A stretch of 64,000 nucleotides of DNA from Tolypeutes matacus (taxonomy: Eukaryota > Chordata > Mammalia > Cingulata > Chlamyphoridae), in NCBI GenBank assembly GCA_026826555.1, contig JAKSZT010054324.1:7883973-7947972 (forward strand). Reading direction: 5' to 3'. Below are positions 47,746 through 59,164 of the stretch, one piece after another. A program made the position numbers and the translations under genes. The notes beneath the pieces were generated by a model. That model worked only from the letters and a program-made list of their open reading frames with translations. It made no database searches and was not told the origin of the DNA. Position 1 is the first letter of the stretch. Every line of letters starts with the position of its first letter.

Positions 47746-48246
47746 ATTCATTGGAATATGTGAAATTATTGGGTAAAATGTTATGAATGTTTTGAAAGCT
47801 TTCTTTTTATATTGTCACTTTATTCCAAAAAGTGGTACAGCAGTACGTAAGAATATCTGTTTCTTTGTTCAATTAGCGAGTGATCTATAAATAATCCACG
47901 CAGAGAAGAGACTTCTGTTTGCTGAATTCTTCAGCAAGGACTGAATGGGAAATGGCAGTCTGTGGAATTCTGAGTAGCAGAGAGATAGGGAAAGGGGTAA
48001 GAGATGTTGCATTTAGAGGAGTATCCATACCCAGGTTTTTTTTCAGTTATCATTGAAGTACTAACACAACAGCTAAAGGATGGAAGTGACAATAGATTGA
48101 TTTTTTGGCTTCTCTTAAGGTCTGGTGTGTTATCCAGCATGTATTGTCTGTATAGCCGTCTCACTACTCTTAGGTAGATTTGTAACATCAACATGCAAAG
48201 TTACAGAATCAAATATTTAAAAGCTGGAGGAAACATAGAGATTAAT
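47746..48246. other. Unique DNA
   Basis: No feature recognised. Confidence 0.4.
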
Positions 48247-48251
48247 TTACC

Positions 48252-48751
48252 TGTATTAGTCAGCCAAAGGGGTGCTAATGTAAAATACCAAAACTGGGTT
48301 GGTCCTTATAAAGGGTATTTATTTGGGGTAGAAGTCCACAGATACCAGGCCATAAAGCGTCAAGTTTCTTCTCTCACCACAGTCCATTGCCACGTGTTAG
48401 AGCAAGACAGCTGCCGGCGTTTGCCAGGGTTCAGGCTTCTGGGGTTCCTCTCTTCCCAGGGCTGCGTTTCTCTCTGGGCTTAGCTCCTGTTTCCTCCACA
48501 AGGTCAGCTGTAGACGATCAGGCGAACGGCTTGCTTCTCTTCTCCTGGGGCCTTCTTTCCAACATCAAAACTGCTTCTCAGAAGGCTGCTTCAACTGTCC
48601 TTTGCCTTGCCTTTTATATTCAATTCCCCACCCACCAAGGGGTGGGGCTCAATGCCCTAATCCTAACCTAATCATGCCCAGATTAACAGATCAGTTTACA
48701 AGCATGATCCAATTATATTTTTGGAACTCATAATTACATCAAACTGCGACA
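48252..48751 (-). mobile_element. Solo LTR, minus orientation, class III-like
   Basis: On the plus strand it begins 'tgtattagtcagccaaaggg' and ends 'aaactgcgaca' (TG...CA termini). A perfect 5-bp duplication 'ttacc' flanks it (48247-48251, 48752-48756). A polyadenylation word in the minus sense lies at 48318-48323. It is the reverse complement of the same family as 53783-54394. No internal retroviral sequence is adjacent, so it is a solo LTR left by recombination. A 5-bp duplication suggests an ERVL-type element. Confidence 0.85.
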
Positions 48752-48756
48752 TTACC

Positions 48757-49145
48757 CAAATCCTGTGATTTTTAAAGATAAGGATTTGGATACCCAAGAA
48801 TTAAACGGAATGGTTAAGTTTACCAAACTGATCAGCAGTACAGCCATTTCTAAAACAAAGGTGTCTTGATTAATATTCCTGGGCTTTTCCCATAAACACC
48901 TAGTCTTAGCAGGTCTACAGAATGGCAACATATTCTACCATTTTCATGTAAAGTTGATTTCCAGTTTCTTGGATGTTTCATTCTTGGATATCTTTAAATC
49001 AGTAGATTACTCAAATTATCCAAAGTTCTTAAAATAAATATGTAAAAGTGTATGCAGGCCAATGCACATACTACAAAATTATTTTGAAGAACAAAGGAGT
49101 TCCCACCAGAAATATTTATAGTTGAAGTACTTCATCAGAGATATC
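48757..49145. other. Unique DNA
   Basis: No feature recognised. Confidence 0.4.
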
Positions 49146-49149
49146 CTGC

Positions 49150-49290
49150 TGATTTTTCAACAAATATCTGTTGACTATAATGTGTCACACTTTATTCTTA
49201 GTGCTGTCGATTGGGGATATAACATTGACCAAAACAAAATCTTGCCTTGATGAAACTTACATTTTATTAAGGAATTTACATTCTAGTGGA
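49150..49290 (-). repeat. L2 3' end (minus)
   Basis: 'tttcaacaaatatctgttga' ... 'gattggggatataacattga' ... 'gaaacttacattttatt' follows the reverse-complement order of an L2 3' end. Confidence 0.6.
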
Positions 49291-49509
49291 TATTAACTTA
49301 ATGTGAACTAGATAAATTGCTCTTAAATGTAATTACTATTAATTATAAAGTTATTTTCTGTGGTCTCTGCCTGAGGAAAAAAACTATAAGTGTATAAGGA
49401 TCACAGTCTCCTATCCCAACTCAGATGACCTTATCACCACAGATACTTCTGCTGACTGAGTACTTAACCCAACTAGGTTTACTTCTCTAATGGCTGTCTG
49501 CTGAATGCC

Positions 49510-50040
49510 ACCAAATTTATACCCATTTCATTTTTCATTGGATGGCAAACCATCCTAGAGCAATCAGTGTTTTTCTATTACAAATAAATATGGCAATTAA
49601 CGTTTTTGACCATGTGCTTCTGCACACGTGAACATATATATTCATAGAATAAAATCTTGCAGGAAAGATGCTTACTTGAAATGTGTATAAATTATTAATT
49701 AGATGAATATTGTCAAACTGTCCTCCAAAGCAGTTGTACCCATTTATATAGTGACTAACAATGAAGTGCAAGTTTCTCTATATCATTGCCAATATTTTAT
49801 ATGCTAAAACCTTGTCCTTCATATAATTGGAAAGTAGTTCTCTAATATTGTTTTATTTTTATCTATCCAGTTATAAGTAAGGATTTGTGTCTTTCACTTG
49901 ATATCTGAAGAGATTTAGATTCCCTACTTTCTGGATAGTTGGACAGATTCTGAAAAAAGTAGTTTTTAGTTTATGAATTTGGAGACTCCATTTCCACATA
50001 GTTTAGGAAAAGAAACATTGTCAAGTAAAAAAAAAAATAC
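49510..50040 (-). repeat. Old L1M 3' region (minus)
   Basis: 'attgtcaaactgtcctccaa' followed by 'cagttgtacccatttatata' is the reverse complement of the late ORF2/3' UTR of old L1s. It is preceded by the 'ttctgcacacgtgaacatat' block and continues with decay to about 50040. Confidence 0.6.
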
Positions 50041-51149
50041 AAAGTTATTCGATGTTAAGAATACTTTGAGCATCTCTCTTTCCTCTTTGACAAAAATCTT
50101 TATTTTGGATATGTGGGCATTTCTATTGACTTGGGTACAGCAGCATAATTTCATTGAAGTGTGTGGGTGTTCTCTTTCCATGAATAAGAATGAGGTGAGT
50201 TCATTTAAAAGTATTGAAAGAAAGAGGGTGTCTTCTGTATACAAAACCAGTCTTTTAATTTTCTTGTGATCTTATGCTGAGGCAATGCACAGAGGCTAGG
50301 GAACAATGTATTAAGCTTATCCCCTTAGGATTTCTTGGAAGTGATTATTTTCTGAGAGAATTCTATTCCACTTGGCAATACCTTATTTGGGGGAGAAAGA
50401 TTTAGAATTCTTTTGACTTTCTGTGAGTTAGAGAGTTATTTCACTTTTTCAAAAATTGAAGACTTATCCACAAATAATGACATTTGTCTAATTCTATCAT
50501 ATGTTATTTTAGTAGCAGTTAGCTCCCAGAGAATAAGCTAAAATTTACAGGATACACATGTCATATGGATTAAATTGTGAATCTTTTAACAAGAAAACGA
50601 TTAGAATTTAATATAGTATATCATATCTTCCTTAAAAATAAAAATGTATGCTGACAATGTACTGATTAAATTTCATCTCTTTATCTATGGATTTTATGAA
50701 TTAATGTGAAAAAATATATTACATTATTCATTAGCATTGGATGGCACCTATACTATGAAGGCTGCTTCTCAATAAAATGTAATGGGGTGCCTCTCAAAAT
50801 TTAATGACAGGAGTTATTGATATTAAAAGAAGCATTTTGACTACTAGATATCAAGATCAAGAACATCATTGTGGCAAATAAAGAAGCCCCACTTCTGCTA
50901 TTTTGAGATGATATCAGTATGTTTTTGAAAAATCAGTAATAGCAGAAGAAAACACCTTTCCTTTGAACCAGGTAGTTTTGGGTTCTTTTGTCAATTTGCT
51001 AATTCATTTTCTCCCAAGTAATACCTTAATTTTTTCCTCTTCTGGTCAATGTTACCTGTTAATTTATTGTTGTAGTTGTCTTTGGATTTGCAGGAATTTT
51101 TAAGCTTCACACATGAGCTGACATTTTTTTCTTGAGAAGAAAAAGTTTT
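50041..51149. other. Unique DNA
   Basis: No gene or assigned repeat. Small frames on both strands are chance. Confidence 0.4.
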
Positions 51150-51262
51150 AGAGAATCATAACATTTATTGTGTGCCTATAATGTACAATGCACTGTGCTA
51201 GGCACTTTACTTATATCAACTCATTTGCAGATGAGCAAACTAAAACTCAAAGAGCGTAATTA
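51150..51262 (-). repeat. MIR, part 1 (minus)
   Basis: 'tttattgtgtgcctataatg' ... 'ctgtgctaggcactttac' ... 'cagatgagcaaactaaaactc' is the reverse complement of the MIR 3' half. It is cut by an L1 insertion and continues at 51843. Confidence 0.8.
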
Positions 51263-51822
51263 TTTTTTAATTTTTAAAGTAGCTTTAGATTACATAAATG
51301 TTACATAAAAAATAGAGGATTCCATATACCCCACTCCCTACCCCTCCAACACCTTCCTATATCAACAACTTCCGTCATTAGTGTGGTACATTTGCTACAG
51401 TGAACACACCTTGAAGCGTTGCTACTAACCATGGATTACAGTTTACATTGTAGTTTATACTCTGTTCAGCACAATTTTGTAGATTATGACAAAATATACA
51501 ATGGCCTGTATATAGTTGTCATGCAGGACAACTCCAATGTCCTGAAAATGTCCCCATATTACACCTATTCTTCCCTGTCCCACCCCTCAGAACCTCTGAT
51601 GGCCATTGCCTTTACATCAATGATAAGAGTTCTTCCATTGCTAGAATAATAATAATAAGTATAAAGTAGAATAATAATAGGTCTATTTTAGTCCACTGTT
51701 CATTCTCCAATCTTGAGGATTTGGGTATGGTGATGCCCACTCTGTTTCTAACTGAGAGGGAGCTTAGATCCCATGAAGCAGATGGATGGAACTGTCTTGC
51801 TTGCAGTTGTAGACACTCTCCA
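51263..51822 (-). mobile_element. 5'-truncated L1 3' end (unit A) inserted in a MIR
   Basis: About 560 bp of unit A on the minus strand ('gctttagattacataaatg' at the left edge, 'gaactgtcttgcttgcag' near the right). MIR sequence lies on both sides, and the flanks share 'taattatt'/'ttattatt' as a possible imperfect target duplication. Confidence 0.8.
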
Positions 51823-51842
51823 AATGGTTATTATTATGATAT

Positions 51843-51908
51843 AGTCATGATTCGAACTCCTGTGTGTCTGACTTCAATGGTCAATCTCTTAATGCTATAT
51901 TATCTTAC
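51843..51908 (-). repeat. MIR, part 2 (minus)
   Basis: 'tgattcgaactcctgtgtgt' ... 'aatctcttaatgctat' is the reverse complement of the MIR tRNA-related half and completes the MIR interrupted at 51262. Confidence 0.7.
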
Positions 51909-52326
51909 TGATCCAAGATGGTCTTAACTTCCTTACTTGACTAAATTTAGGCAGATATATTACTACTCTCCCCTGACTTCTCTCCAACCTTTACATAATC
52001 CAGACATCAAAAACGCACCTAACCAGAGAGTCCCTTATTCACCACCTACCCCCCCACCTGTGTACCCCTGCCCTTATAAGATTCAGATGGCCCAATCACA
52101 GCAAAAGAAAACAGTCCAGAGCAAATGGTCCTAATGACAAATGCAGTAAATCAATCCTTTAACCGATCTCCAATACTGTTCCACTAGCCCACCTCATCCC
52201 TTAAAAACCCTGCCACTCTTTTTCTTGGTGGAGTTGAGGTCTAGCCTCTCTTCCTTATTGCAATATTCCTTGAGGAAAGTCTTCCTTGACTGTTTAACAT
52301 TGTTTGGTGCAATTTTTTCTTTGACA
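51909..52326 (+). mobile_element. Candidate solo LTR (ERV1-like)
   Basis: The sequence has TG...CA ends ('tgatccaagatgg' to 'tttttctttgaca') with flanking 4-bp words 'ttac' and 'gtac' (3 of 4 match). The C-rich body and the pyrimidine-rich 3' third ('gaggtctagcctctcttcc') resemble class I LTRs. There is no second copy in the window to confirm it. Confidence 0.4.
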
Positions 52327-53782
52327 GTACTTCAATCAGTCCAAGTAATGAGAAAAGAGAACACAATTACTAGTTGTTTGAACAGACGAATGCAACTATC
52401 TGAACTAATACATCTTGTAGTACATTTAGGGCAGAGAATTACAATATTTTACTTTTTCATTAATTTTCTGTGTGACTCAGGGCAAATGAAGTCCTTGGAA
52501 TTTCCACCCACGTGAAGGGGAATTGGCATTTGTTGAGGTTCCTCTATGCAATGATCATGCTATTTATGATCACATTTTAACTGTCATTTCAAGTCTGTGA
52601 TATAAAGATGGAGAAATTGAGGCTTAGTTGCTTTCCAAAGACAGTTAAATGAGTTATTTAACTACAGCTGTAAATTTCAGAGGGTCCAATAATGGCCATA
52701 GATATGTAAGGTGAACCAAAATATAAACATTTTATCCTATATATACATACATTAAAACGGTTTAATTACTTTGCTTTCCCAAAATCTAAAATGCAGTATA
52801 ATTTTTAAGGAGAACTTTCACTATTTTCTATTTTTGAAGACATTTAAACTTGGGTTCTCAAATGGGAAAAATGTGGTATTGTTTCTGATACCTTATGATT
52901 TTATGAAATGCAGAAGCGTTGATCTTATGACTCTGCCTTTTCCCACCAGAGTGAACCTACTTTTCAGAACAAAAATATCATTATGTTACCAGTGGGAGAT
53001 TTGGGGAAGTGTTTTAGGTAACAGAATAGCCCATTTTGACACATGTCACCATTATAACATTTCAGATATACCTCAGGTCAAACACTTTCTTGAATCACAG
53101 TCTCAAATAAAAGTCCTTTGTAGAATACCCAAAGAGGAATTTGATGTCATGTTTTCCTAAAACCAGTACCAAGGGACATTACATTCTGCTTTGAATATGC
53201 CTCCATGAGTTGAAATAGGCTGAAACCAGGCAGTCTTAACTTGAACATTAACTGTATTATTTTAAGAACTTACCTAGCATTTCAGGCAAAGGAATTCAAA
53301 ATCATGTGGTGATAAGAATTTCAGCTTAGTTTACTTTCATGGATTTAAAAGAAAGATGTTTGGAGTGTTTTTTTTGTTTTGTTTTGTTTTTTTAAAATGA
53401 CTTTGTCATCCATATTCAAATAATGAAGTAAACAATCCAGTACAAAACTAAGCCTAGGAGATGAGAAATGAGAATCATGCCCTTTTTGTCACTTAATACT
53501 TCAATATCTATGTAAGCCTCTGTCTATTCCCTTCAGCAAAACTTAATTACTCTGTATTTATTTATCTGCACAAGAAATTTGGGTTTGTTTTGAAAAAAAT
53601 GTTTGGTGGCATAAATAAATAAACAGAAATGTTGGGTCATACTTATTCTTTATATATCCAATTCTTAGACACAAGTTTATTTTTTTGAAATGGAGTATAA
53701 TTTTTATCCTTAGAATCTTCATACACCACTCTATAGAATCAGAAAACTACCATACAGATAAATCCAGATGGCTCTAGAGCTC
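52327..53782. other. Mostly unique DNA with a weak MIR trace
   Basis: A possible degraded MIR (minus) lies at about 52555-52665 ('gatggagaaattgaggctta'). The 129-codon frame at 52771-53160 has no motif or homology I recognise and is probably chance, since stop density and composition match the surroundings. Confidence 0.4.
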
Positions 53783-54394
53783 TGTGGCAGTTTGAGATTA
53801 TTTATGAATTTCAAAAAAGATATTTGATTATGTTTGTAAACTGGTCTGTTCCTCTGGGCGTGGTACCCTTTGATTGTATTAGATTCAGCTGAGATGTCTT
53901 TGATTAAATTATGTTAAGATCAGGGCTTTGATTCGACCATGTCATTAGGGTGTGCAGGGTGGAGTCCCCACCCCTGTGGTGGGGATAAAACAGACTCTCA
54001 CATGGAAGTAGATACACAGAGAAGATACAGAGAGGATCCTGTGGCCTGGGAAGAGGGATGAACGTGATAGTTTGCAGCTGACCTTGTGAAGAGAACAGAG
54101 TAGCTGAGCCCAGAAAAAACCAAGGCCCAGGAAGGGAGATGAGCCATATGCCAGCATACAGCTGAGATTAGAAGAAGCAGGGACCATGGAGCCTTAGGAG
54201 GAAGAAGGAAGGCTGAACCCTCGCAGAGACTGGCACTCATCTTGCTCCAACATGTGGCAACAGACTTTGGTGAGGGAAGTAACTTACTCTTTATGGCCTT
54301 GTGACTGTAAGCTTCTACCCCAAATAAAAACCCTTTATGAAAGCCAACAGAGTTCTGGTACTTTGCATCAGCACCCCTTTGGCTAACTAATACA
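53783..54394 (+). mobile_element. Solo LTR, plus orientation, same family as 48252-48751
   Basis: It begins 'tgtggcagtttgag' and ends 'aactaataca', with a perfect 5-bp duplication 'agctc' (53778-53782, 54395-54399). A TATA-like 'ggggataaaac' lies near 53981 and a polyadenylation signal AATAAA at 54323-54328. At 612 bp it is about 110 bp longer than the other copy. No internal sequence remains. Confidence 0.88.
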
Positions 54395-54399
54395 AGCTC

Positions 54400-55734
54400 A
54401 TTTCCCCATCTGCTTATGCTTGTTTAGTGTAAATCTGGGTCAGCTGGTTTGATTTAGTTTAGTGGAAGGACCAGAGGCTTAGCTCTGGAGACCCTTCCCC
54501 ACACTCCCATTTCTTTCTTTTACTAGGAAGCTTCCATTCTCTCATACTTGCTTATGTTCTCCCTGTCCCTGGTTGTTAAAAATATGTGAAACTTTCAGAG
54601 GGCAGTGTCCTCCCCCCACAAAATGGAAACATCCAATGAAGCTATGCTCAGTATAATGCACCTCTCTGTGGTGTAATGACGGGGTGGCGGAGGGGATGGT
54701 CATGTGTGCTATTTCTCTGCTTAGAAGTTTTATCCAATAAACTTTACTTAATATTTCACCATGTGGCATGTATGTCCATGTTCCCTTTGCACATTAGAAA
54801 GTTCTGTCTATTTTAAAACATAGCTAATGGTGATTAAATCTGTTAATTTCATATGTGGTCACTTTGGATGAGAAATATTTGAAGTTAAACTGTTTCAAAT
54901 ATATTCTGTTATTATCCATTTTCATATTAGCATTTTGTTTTCTGCTGACTTTCACCTGATAATCCCACAAATGTGAACCAAGTCTACTTAGGGATCAGCT
55001 TCATCAAATAAAACCAGAATTCAGAAGAAAATGTTATACACTGTGATTATTCAGCATGAATCCTCTATGTCACATCAGTGTATATCTTTCTTTCTCTTCC
55101 TCCCTTTCCTCAACTCTGCCTACATCTTTTTCTCTTTCTCCCTCCCATGACACTTTTTTCTCCTTGACCCTCCTTTCTCCTGTGAGTATTCTATCCAGGA
55201 AATATACAAAGGCACAATAAAAATTATTTCCTAAAATAAATTTAATAAGAGCTTCTTGTCAAGGAAATATACCTTATGATATGATAAAATATATTTCTTA
55301 TTTGTAAATTCATTTAACTTTCCTTAGTGACTATGTCACTTTTCCTTTCCAAAGTAAACATTCAATTTTCCAGAAAATGCAATATTTGGGGTTCTGAAAT
55401 AATTCCATGCTGATTTGTTCAGTGAGATATAGAAAATACACTCATCATAATAGGAGAAAAGCCTATCTTCTTTCAATTTCAAAGGGATCCCAAGTGGTTA
55501 CTGTTTTTTGTTTTATTTTGTTGTTTTGCTGTCACTTTACAAATAAATACCCCTGAATCATATTGGGGAAAAGTACAAGTCAATAAAACATATTTATAAT
55601 TTGAAATTAATGAACAAACTTGTGTACTCATCTGTTAGTATTATTTTTATTATGTTCAATATCTCAAAATTCTGCCATTTATTACCAATATTACTTATTA
55701 CCCACATAGTAATGTTTTAATCTGTTAAACAAAA
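54400..55734. other. Unique DNA
   Basis: No gene recognised. A C/T-rich patch is at 55085-55190. Confidence 0.4.
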
Positions 55735-56310
55735 GTTTTAAAAATGATATTGATACTGGAGAGGAAATAAGACCTCTCATATGTTGCTGGTGAAACTGGA
55801 ACCTGATGAAAACTATTCTGAAATGAAATCTGAAAATATCTACCAAATTTGAAATACATACAATAAAGTACACCAAGATATAAACGCACTAATATGGATA
55901 TAGTTCTCTTTGTAAGAACAAAAAGGAAACACTTTAAATCACTCTAAATAAAGCAAGGGTTTGTGAGGGGCATTATGGTACATCCACATGATGCAGATGC
56001 TGCTGAAATGATGTAGATAAATATATGCTGGATTTGGGGAACAGTCTTCAAGATACATTAAGTAAAAAGTATGGTATAGAAGAGTGAGTATAGTATGGTT
56101 CTTTTTATATATTTTAAATGTCTATATATCTGAGGCTATATGCATGGAAATGATTTGTGGTCTTACAGACAAGGAACTGTTAACAAGTGGTTCCATTTGA
56201 GGAGAGGCACTCAGGGGTAATGTGGAAGGCTTTAACTTCTCATTATAAACTTTTCTGAGCATTTATAGTAACTAGTCGTGTGTATGTATAACTTTATTAT
56301 TTTTTAGAAT
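55735..56310 (+). repeat. Old L1M 3' region (plus)
   Basis: 'ctctcatatgttgctggtga' ... 'attatggtacatccacatga' ... 'gtagataaatatatgctgga' ... 'tcttcaagatacattaagt' matches the order of late ORF2/3' UTR in old L1s. It is heavily decayed. Confidence 0.65.
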
Positions 56311-57427
56311 TCAAGAATTTAGTGAGATTATGGGCCATTTGGTATCAAAATATGCCAATAACTATAATTTTAAAGATATTGACTTGTGGCTAACACTGGT
56401 AAAATATTCCAGTATAATTCCGGGATTTACTATGTATCCTCTATAAAAAGGAATTCTGATTTTAAACTAGATGTGCAAAATTCCAAGAGCAAGTTTCAGA
56501 ATGATTGATTGGAATTAGATATGCAGAGCTCAGAAAAATTGCCTGATAATACAAAAGAATGAACAATTAGTAATATGTGTCTGCCTAGGCCACATCAGCC
56601 TGAGTAGTTAATGGATTAATGGTGCATGGGATTAGTGGAAAGAAGAAATGATCTCTGACTCTCTGTGCTATCAATGACACCAACCCCAAGCCTTATTCTC
56701 CTCCTGGACTTTCTGTAGACTCCCATAGACTCATACCAAGACACAGCAATCAAATGATCCCTAGATCACATAGATGAGCCCACTTCCCCTCTTTGATGCC
56801 TGGTGGTCACTGCATGGATGCATGGATCCCTGGCCACTGCATTGAGGACCTCATCCTGGCCAGGTTTGCTGTACCTGCTATCTCCTCTAAACCAGGGATG
56901 TAGTAGCTAGTAGCTGGATTTCTCAGTGTCCCCACTGAAATGGGGGAAAATGCTCTTTTCTCATCTATGTTGAGCTTTGCTATTAGGTCCAGAACAGCAC
57001 TCCCAAAACAATTAAGATGACACCATGCTGAAGAGCACCCCAAATCTCTCTTCTCTTCTGACACCATCCCTATTTTTCCCCTCTACACCAAAACCAATCT
57101 TGTGTATCATGAAGCTCTGCACTCTCAGGGTGAATTATACTACCTGAGAAGTTGGAAGTAACAGGAATTCATGGCGTGCCAACTCAGAAGACATGCTGTT
57201 GGCCTCAGTATGTTGCTCATTTGTTGTATTATGCCTTCCTCAGAATAAAATGGCAACTATTCTGTCCATACAAATAATTATATTGGAATATCACAAATTA
57301 ATATGGGTCATCAGTGACTACATGATATTTGCAAACACTGTAACTCTTTTCTGAGGTCCAGAACAAAACATAAATCTGGATGATATGCAGGCATCCCACA
57401 CTCAGCATATTTAACTTGAAATCACTA
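56311..57427. other. Unique DNA
   Basis: No feature recognised. Confidence 0.4.
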
Positions 57428-57625
57428 CCTTTCCTTAATATAATAGTTAAAAATCCAGGCTTTGGAGTCATGGGGTTTGAATTCTGGCCTTTTTATTTTC
57501 TAGCTACATAATCTAGAAAAAGCAAGTTATCTAACATCCCTGATAACTTTTTCATATCTAAGAACTGGTGTAAAAATATGCATAATAGTGATTATGAACT
57601 GCTTAGAACTCACTACTTGGCACAT
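57428..57625 (+). repeat. MIR (plus)
   Basis: 'ccaggctttggagtcatgg', 'tttgaattctggcc', 'agcaagttatctaac' and 'cttggcacatgcctag' follow the MIR consensus order over about 200 bp. Confidence 0.75.
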
Positions 57626-57782
57626 GCCTAGAGTTCTAAAAAAAATATGGAACTTGGGTTATTATTACTCTTTCTCAAACCCGTTAATGGTACTATTCTA
57701 TACTGATCACTCCTGCTAGAAATATTTCAGTATTCCCAAAGTCATTCCTTTCTTTCACCTTCTAAATTCACTCCATCACAAT

Positions 57783-57972
57783 GACTCTGGAGCCAGACTG
57801 CATGTGTTGTAATTGCAGCTCTGCCTCTTACTAGTTGTGTGAGTTTTGGCAAGGTTTCTCTGTGTCTCAATTTCTTCATTCATAAAATGGGGATCATAAT
57901 ACCTAACTCACAGGATTGTTTAATTAAATTGGATGAATATGTAAAGTGTCTGGTGAAGAATAAGCATTATAT
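57783..57972 (+). repeat. MIR (plus), better preserved
   Basis: 'tctggagccagactgcatgt', 'cttactagttgtgtgag', 'ttcataaaatggggatcat' and 'ctaactcacaggattgttt' match MIR from near its 5' to its 3' half. Confidence 0.85.
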
Positions 57973-58229
57973 AAGTAATAATAAGTATGTAACATATATA
58001 AAATTGTATAAAATTTCTAGTGTGATATTATCTGTAATTAATAATTTTATTAATTGAAAACTGTTAATACATTATAATAAATAAATATCTGTTACATAAC
58101 AACCATATAACACATTGTAACAGTTATATAATATGAAACAATAAACATTACAAAAGTCTCTTCTAAAACACTGTTACTATTACAGAAAATATAATAATAA
58201 TTATTAATGACAGCACTGGTCTTTTTCAT
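57973..58229. repeat. AT-rich tract
   Basis: Short TAATA and ATAA words dominate. No gene. Confidence 0.5.
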
Positions 58230-58590
58230 TCTGCATCCTTAATTTTTCTCATATCTGACCTTTATTGCCCTTTGTGTCTGAGGCCTTAGCTCAGGCCCAG
58301 GTAGCTTCTCTCTATATTTTTACAATAATCACATACCTAGCTCCAGTTTTATCCCCTTCAATCTATTCTCCACAATGCAGGTGATAATCTTTCTAAAATG
58401 CAAATATTTTCATATTCCTCTTCAATTTGCCACTCTTCTTCAGTGATTCCTCATTGTCCACAGACTCCTCATTGTAAATCCTGCACCTCTGAGCAAAGCA
58501 CACAAGAATCTTTTTGAATTCATCTTTTTTATCCAGCCTCATATCTCACTATACCTTATAAATTTTGATGCATTTAGCCTGAACAATTAG
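58230..58590 (+). repeat. L2 ORF2-derived fragment
   Basis: 'ttcaatctattctccacaat', 'gataatctttctaaaatgca', 'agtgattcctcattgtccac' and 'gcacacaagaatcttt' are in the order of the L2 3' coding end. The frame is broken. Confidence 0.65.
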
Positions 58591-59164
58591 CTATTTTCTT
58601 AAATAAACCACACTCTTTCACATATACAGCTTTGCTCATGTTGATGCTTAAACCTAAAATGGCCTTGATGCCTAGACAATTTTCAAGATCAGTCACGCCT
58701 TGAGAATGAATGTGAGAGAGCATGGCCAGGACACTAAATTGTGAAATGGGTGGTGGGTTCATCAAGTGAATAGTATGGTAAATATGGGTGCTATTAGAAA
58801 TACTTTGAGATATTATGGTAAAGATTGTGTTGTGATTATTTCAGACATTTTGGTGTTGTTTTGACTCTTAAATTCCAATATTTGTAAATGAGCTGTGAAT
58901 CCCAAAAGGATGAGGACTATTAAAGAGAAATTTCTTTTAATAGCATCTATAAACTAAAATTTCACTTCTTTTGTTACAGATGTGTCCATTCCTTATTAGA
59001 TGGTAAGGTTATGAAGACCAGCAGTTTACTACTTGCCTCTGTCTCTCTATAATTGGGGTCTCACAAAGAAGTGGAGGAATGAATGAATAAATGATAAACG
59101 ATATCACCCAAATTAATCCTGAGCTCTCAGATACTCACAGTATATCACTGCTTTATCACAACCT
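58591..59164. other. Unique DNA
   Basis: No feature recognised. Confidence 0.4.

Noticed and set aside
52771..53160. 129-codon plus-strand frame in unique DNA
   Set aside because: The longest frame outside repeats, but no recognisable domain, splice context or codon bias. It is plausible by chance in AT-rich DNA of this size.
53783..54394. A hAT- or Tc1-type DNA transposon
   Set aside because: The termini are TG...CA without extended inverted repeats, the duplication is 5 bp, and there is an internal polyadenylation signal, which together favour an LTR.
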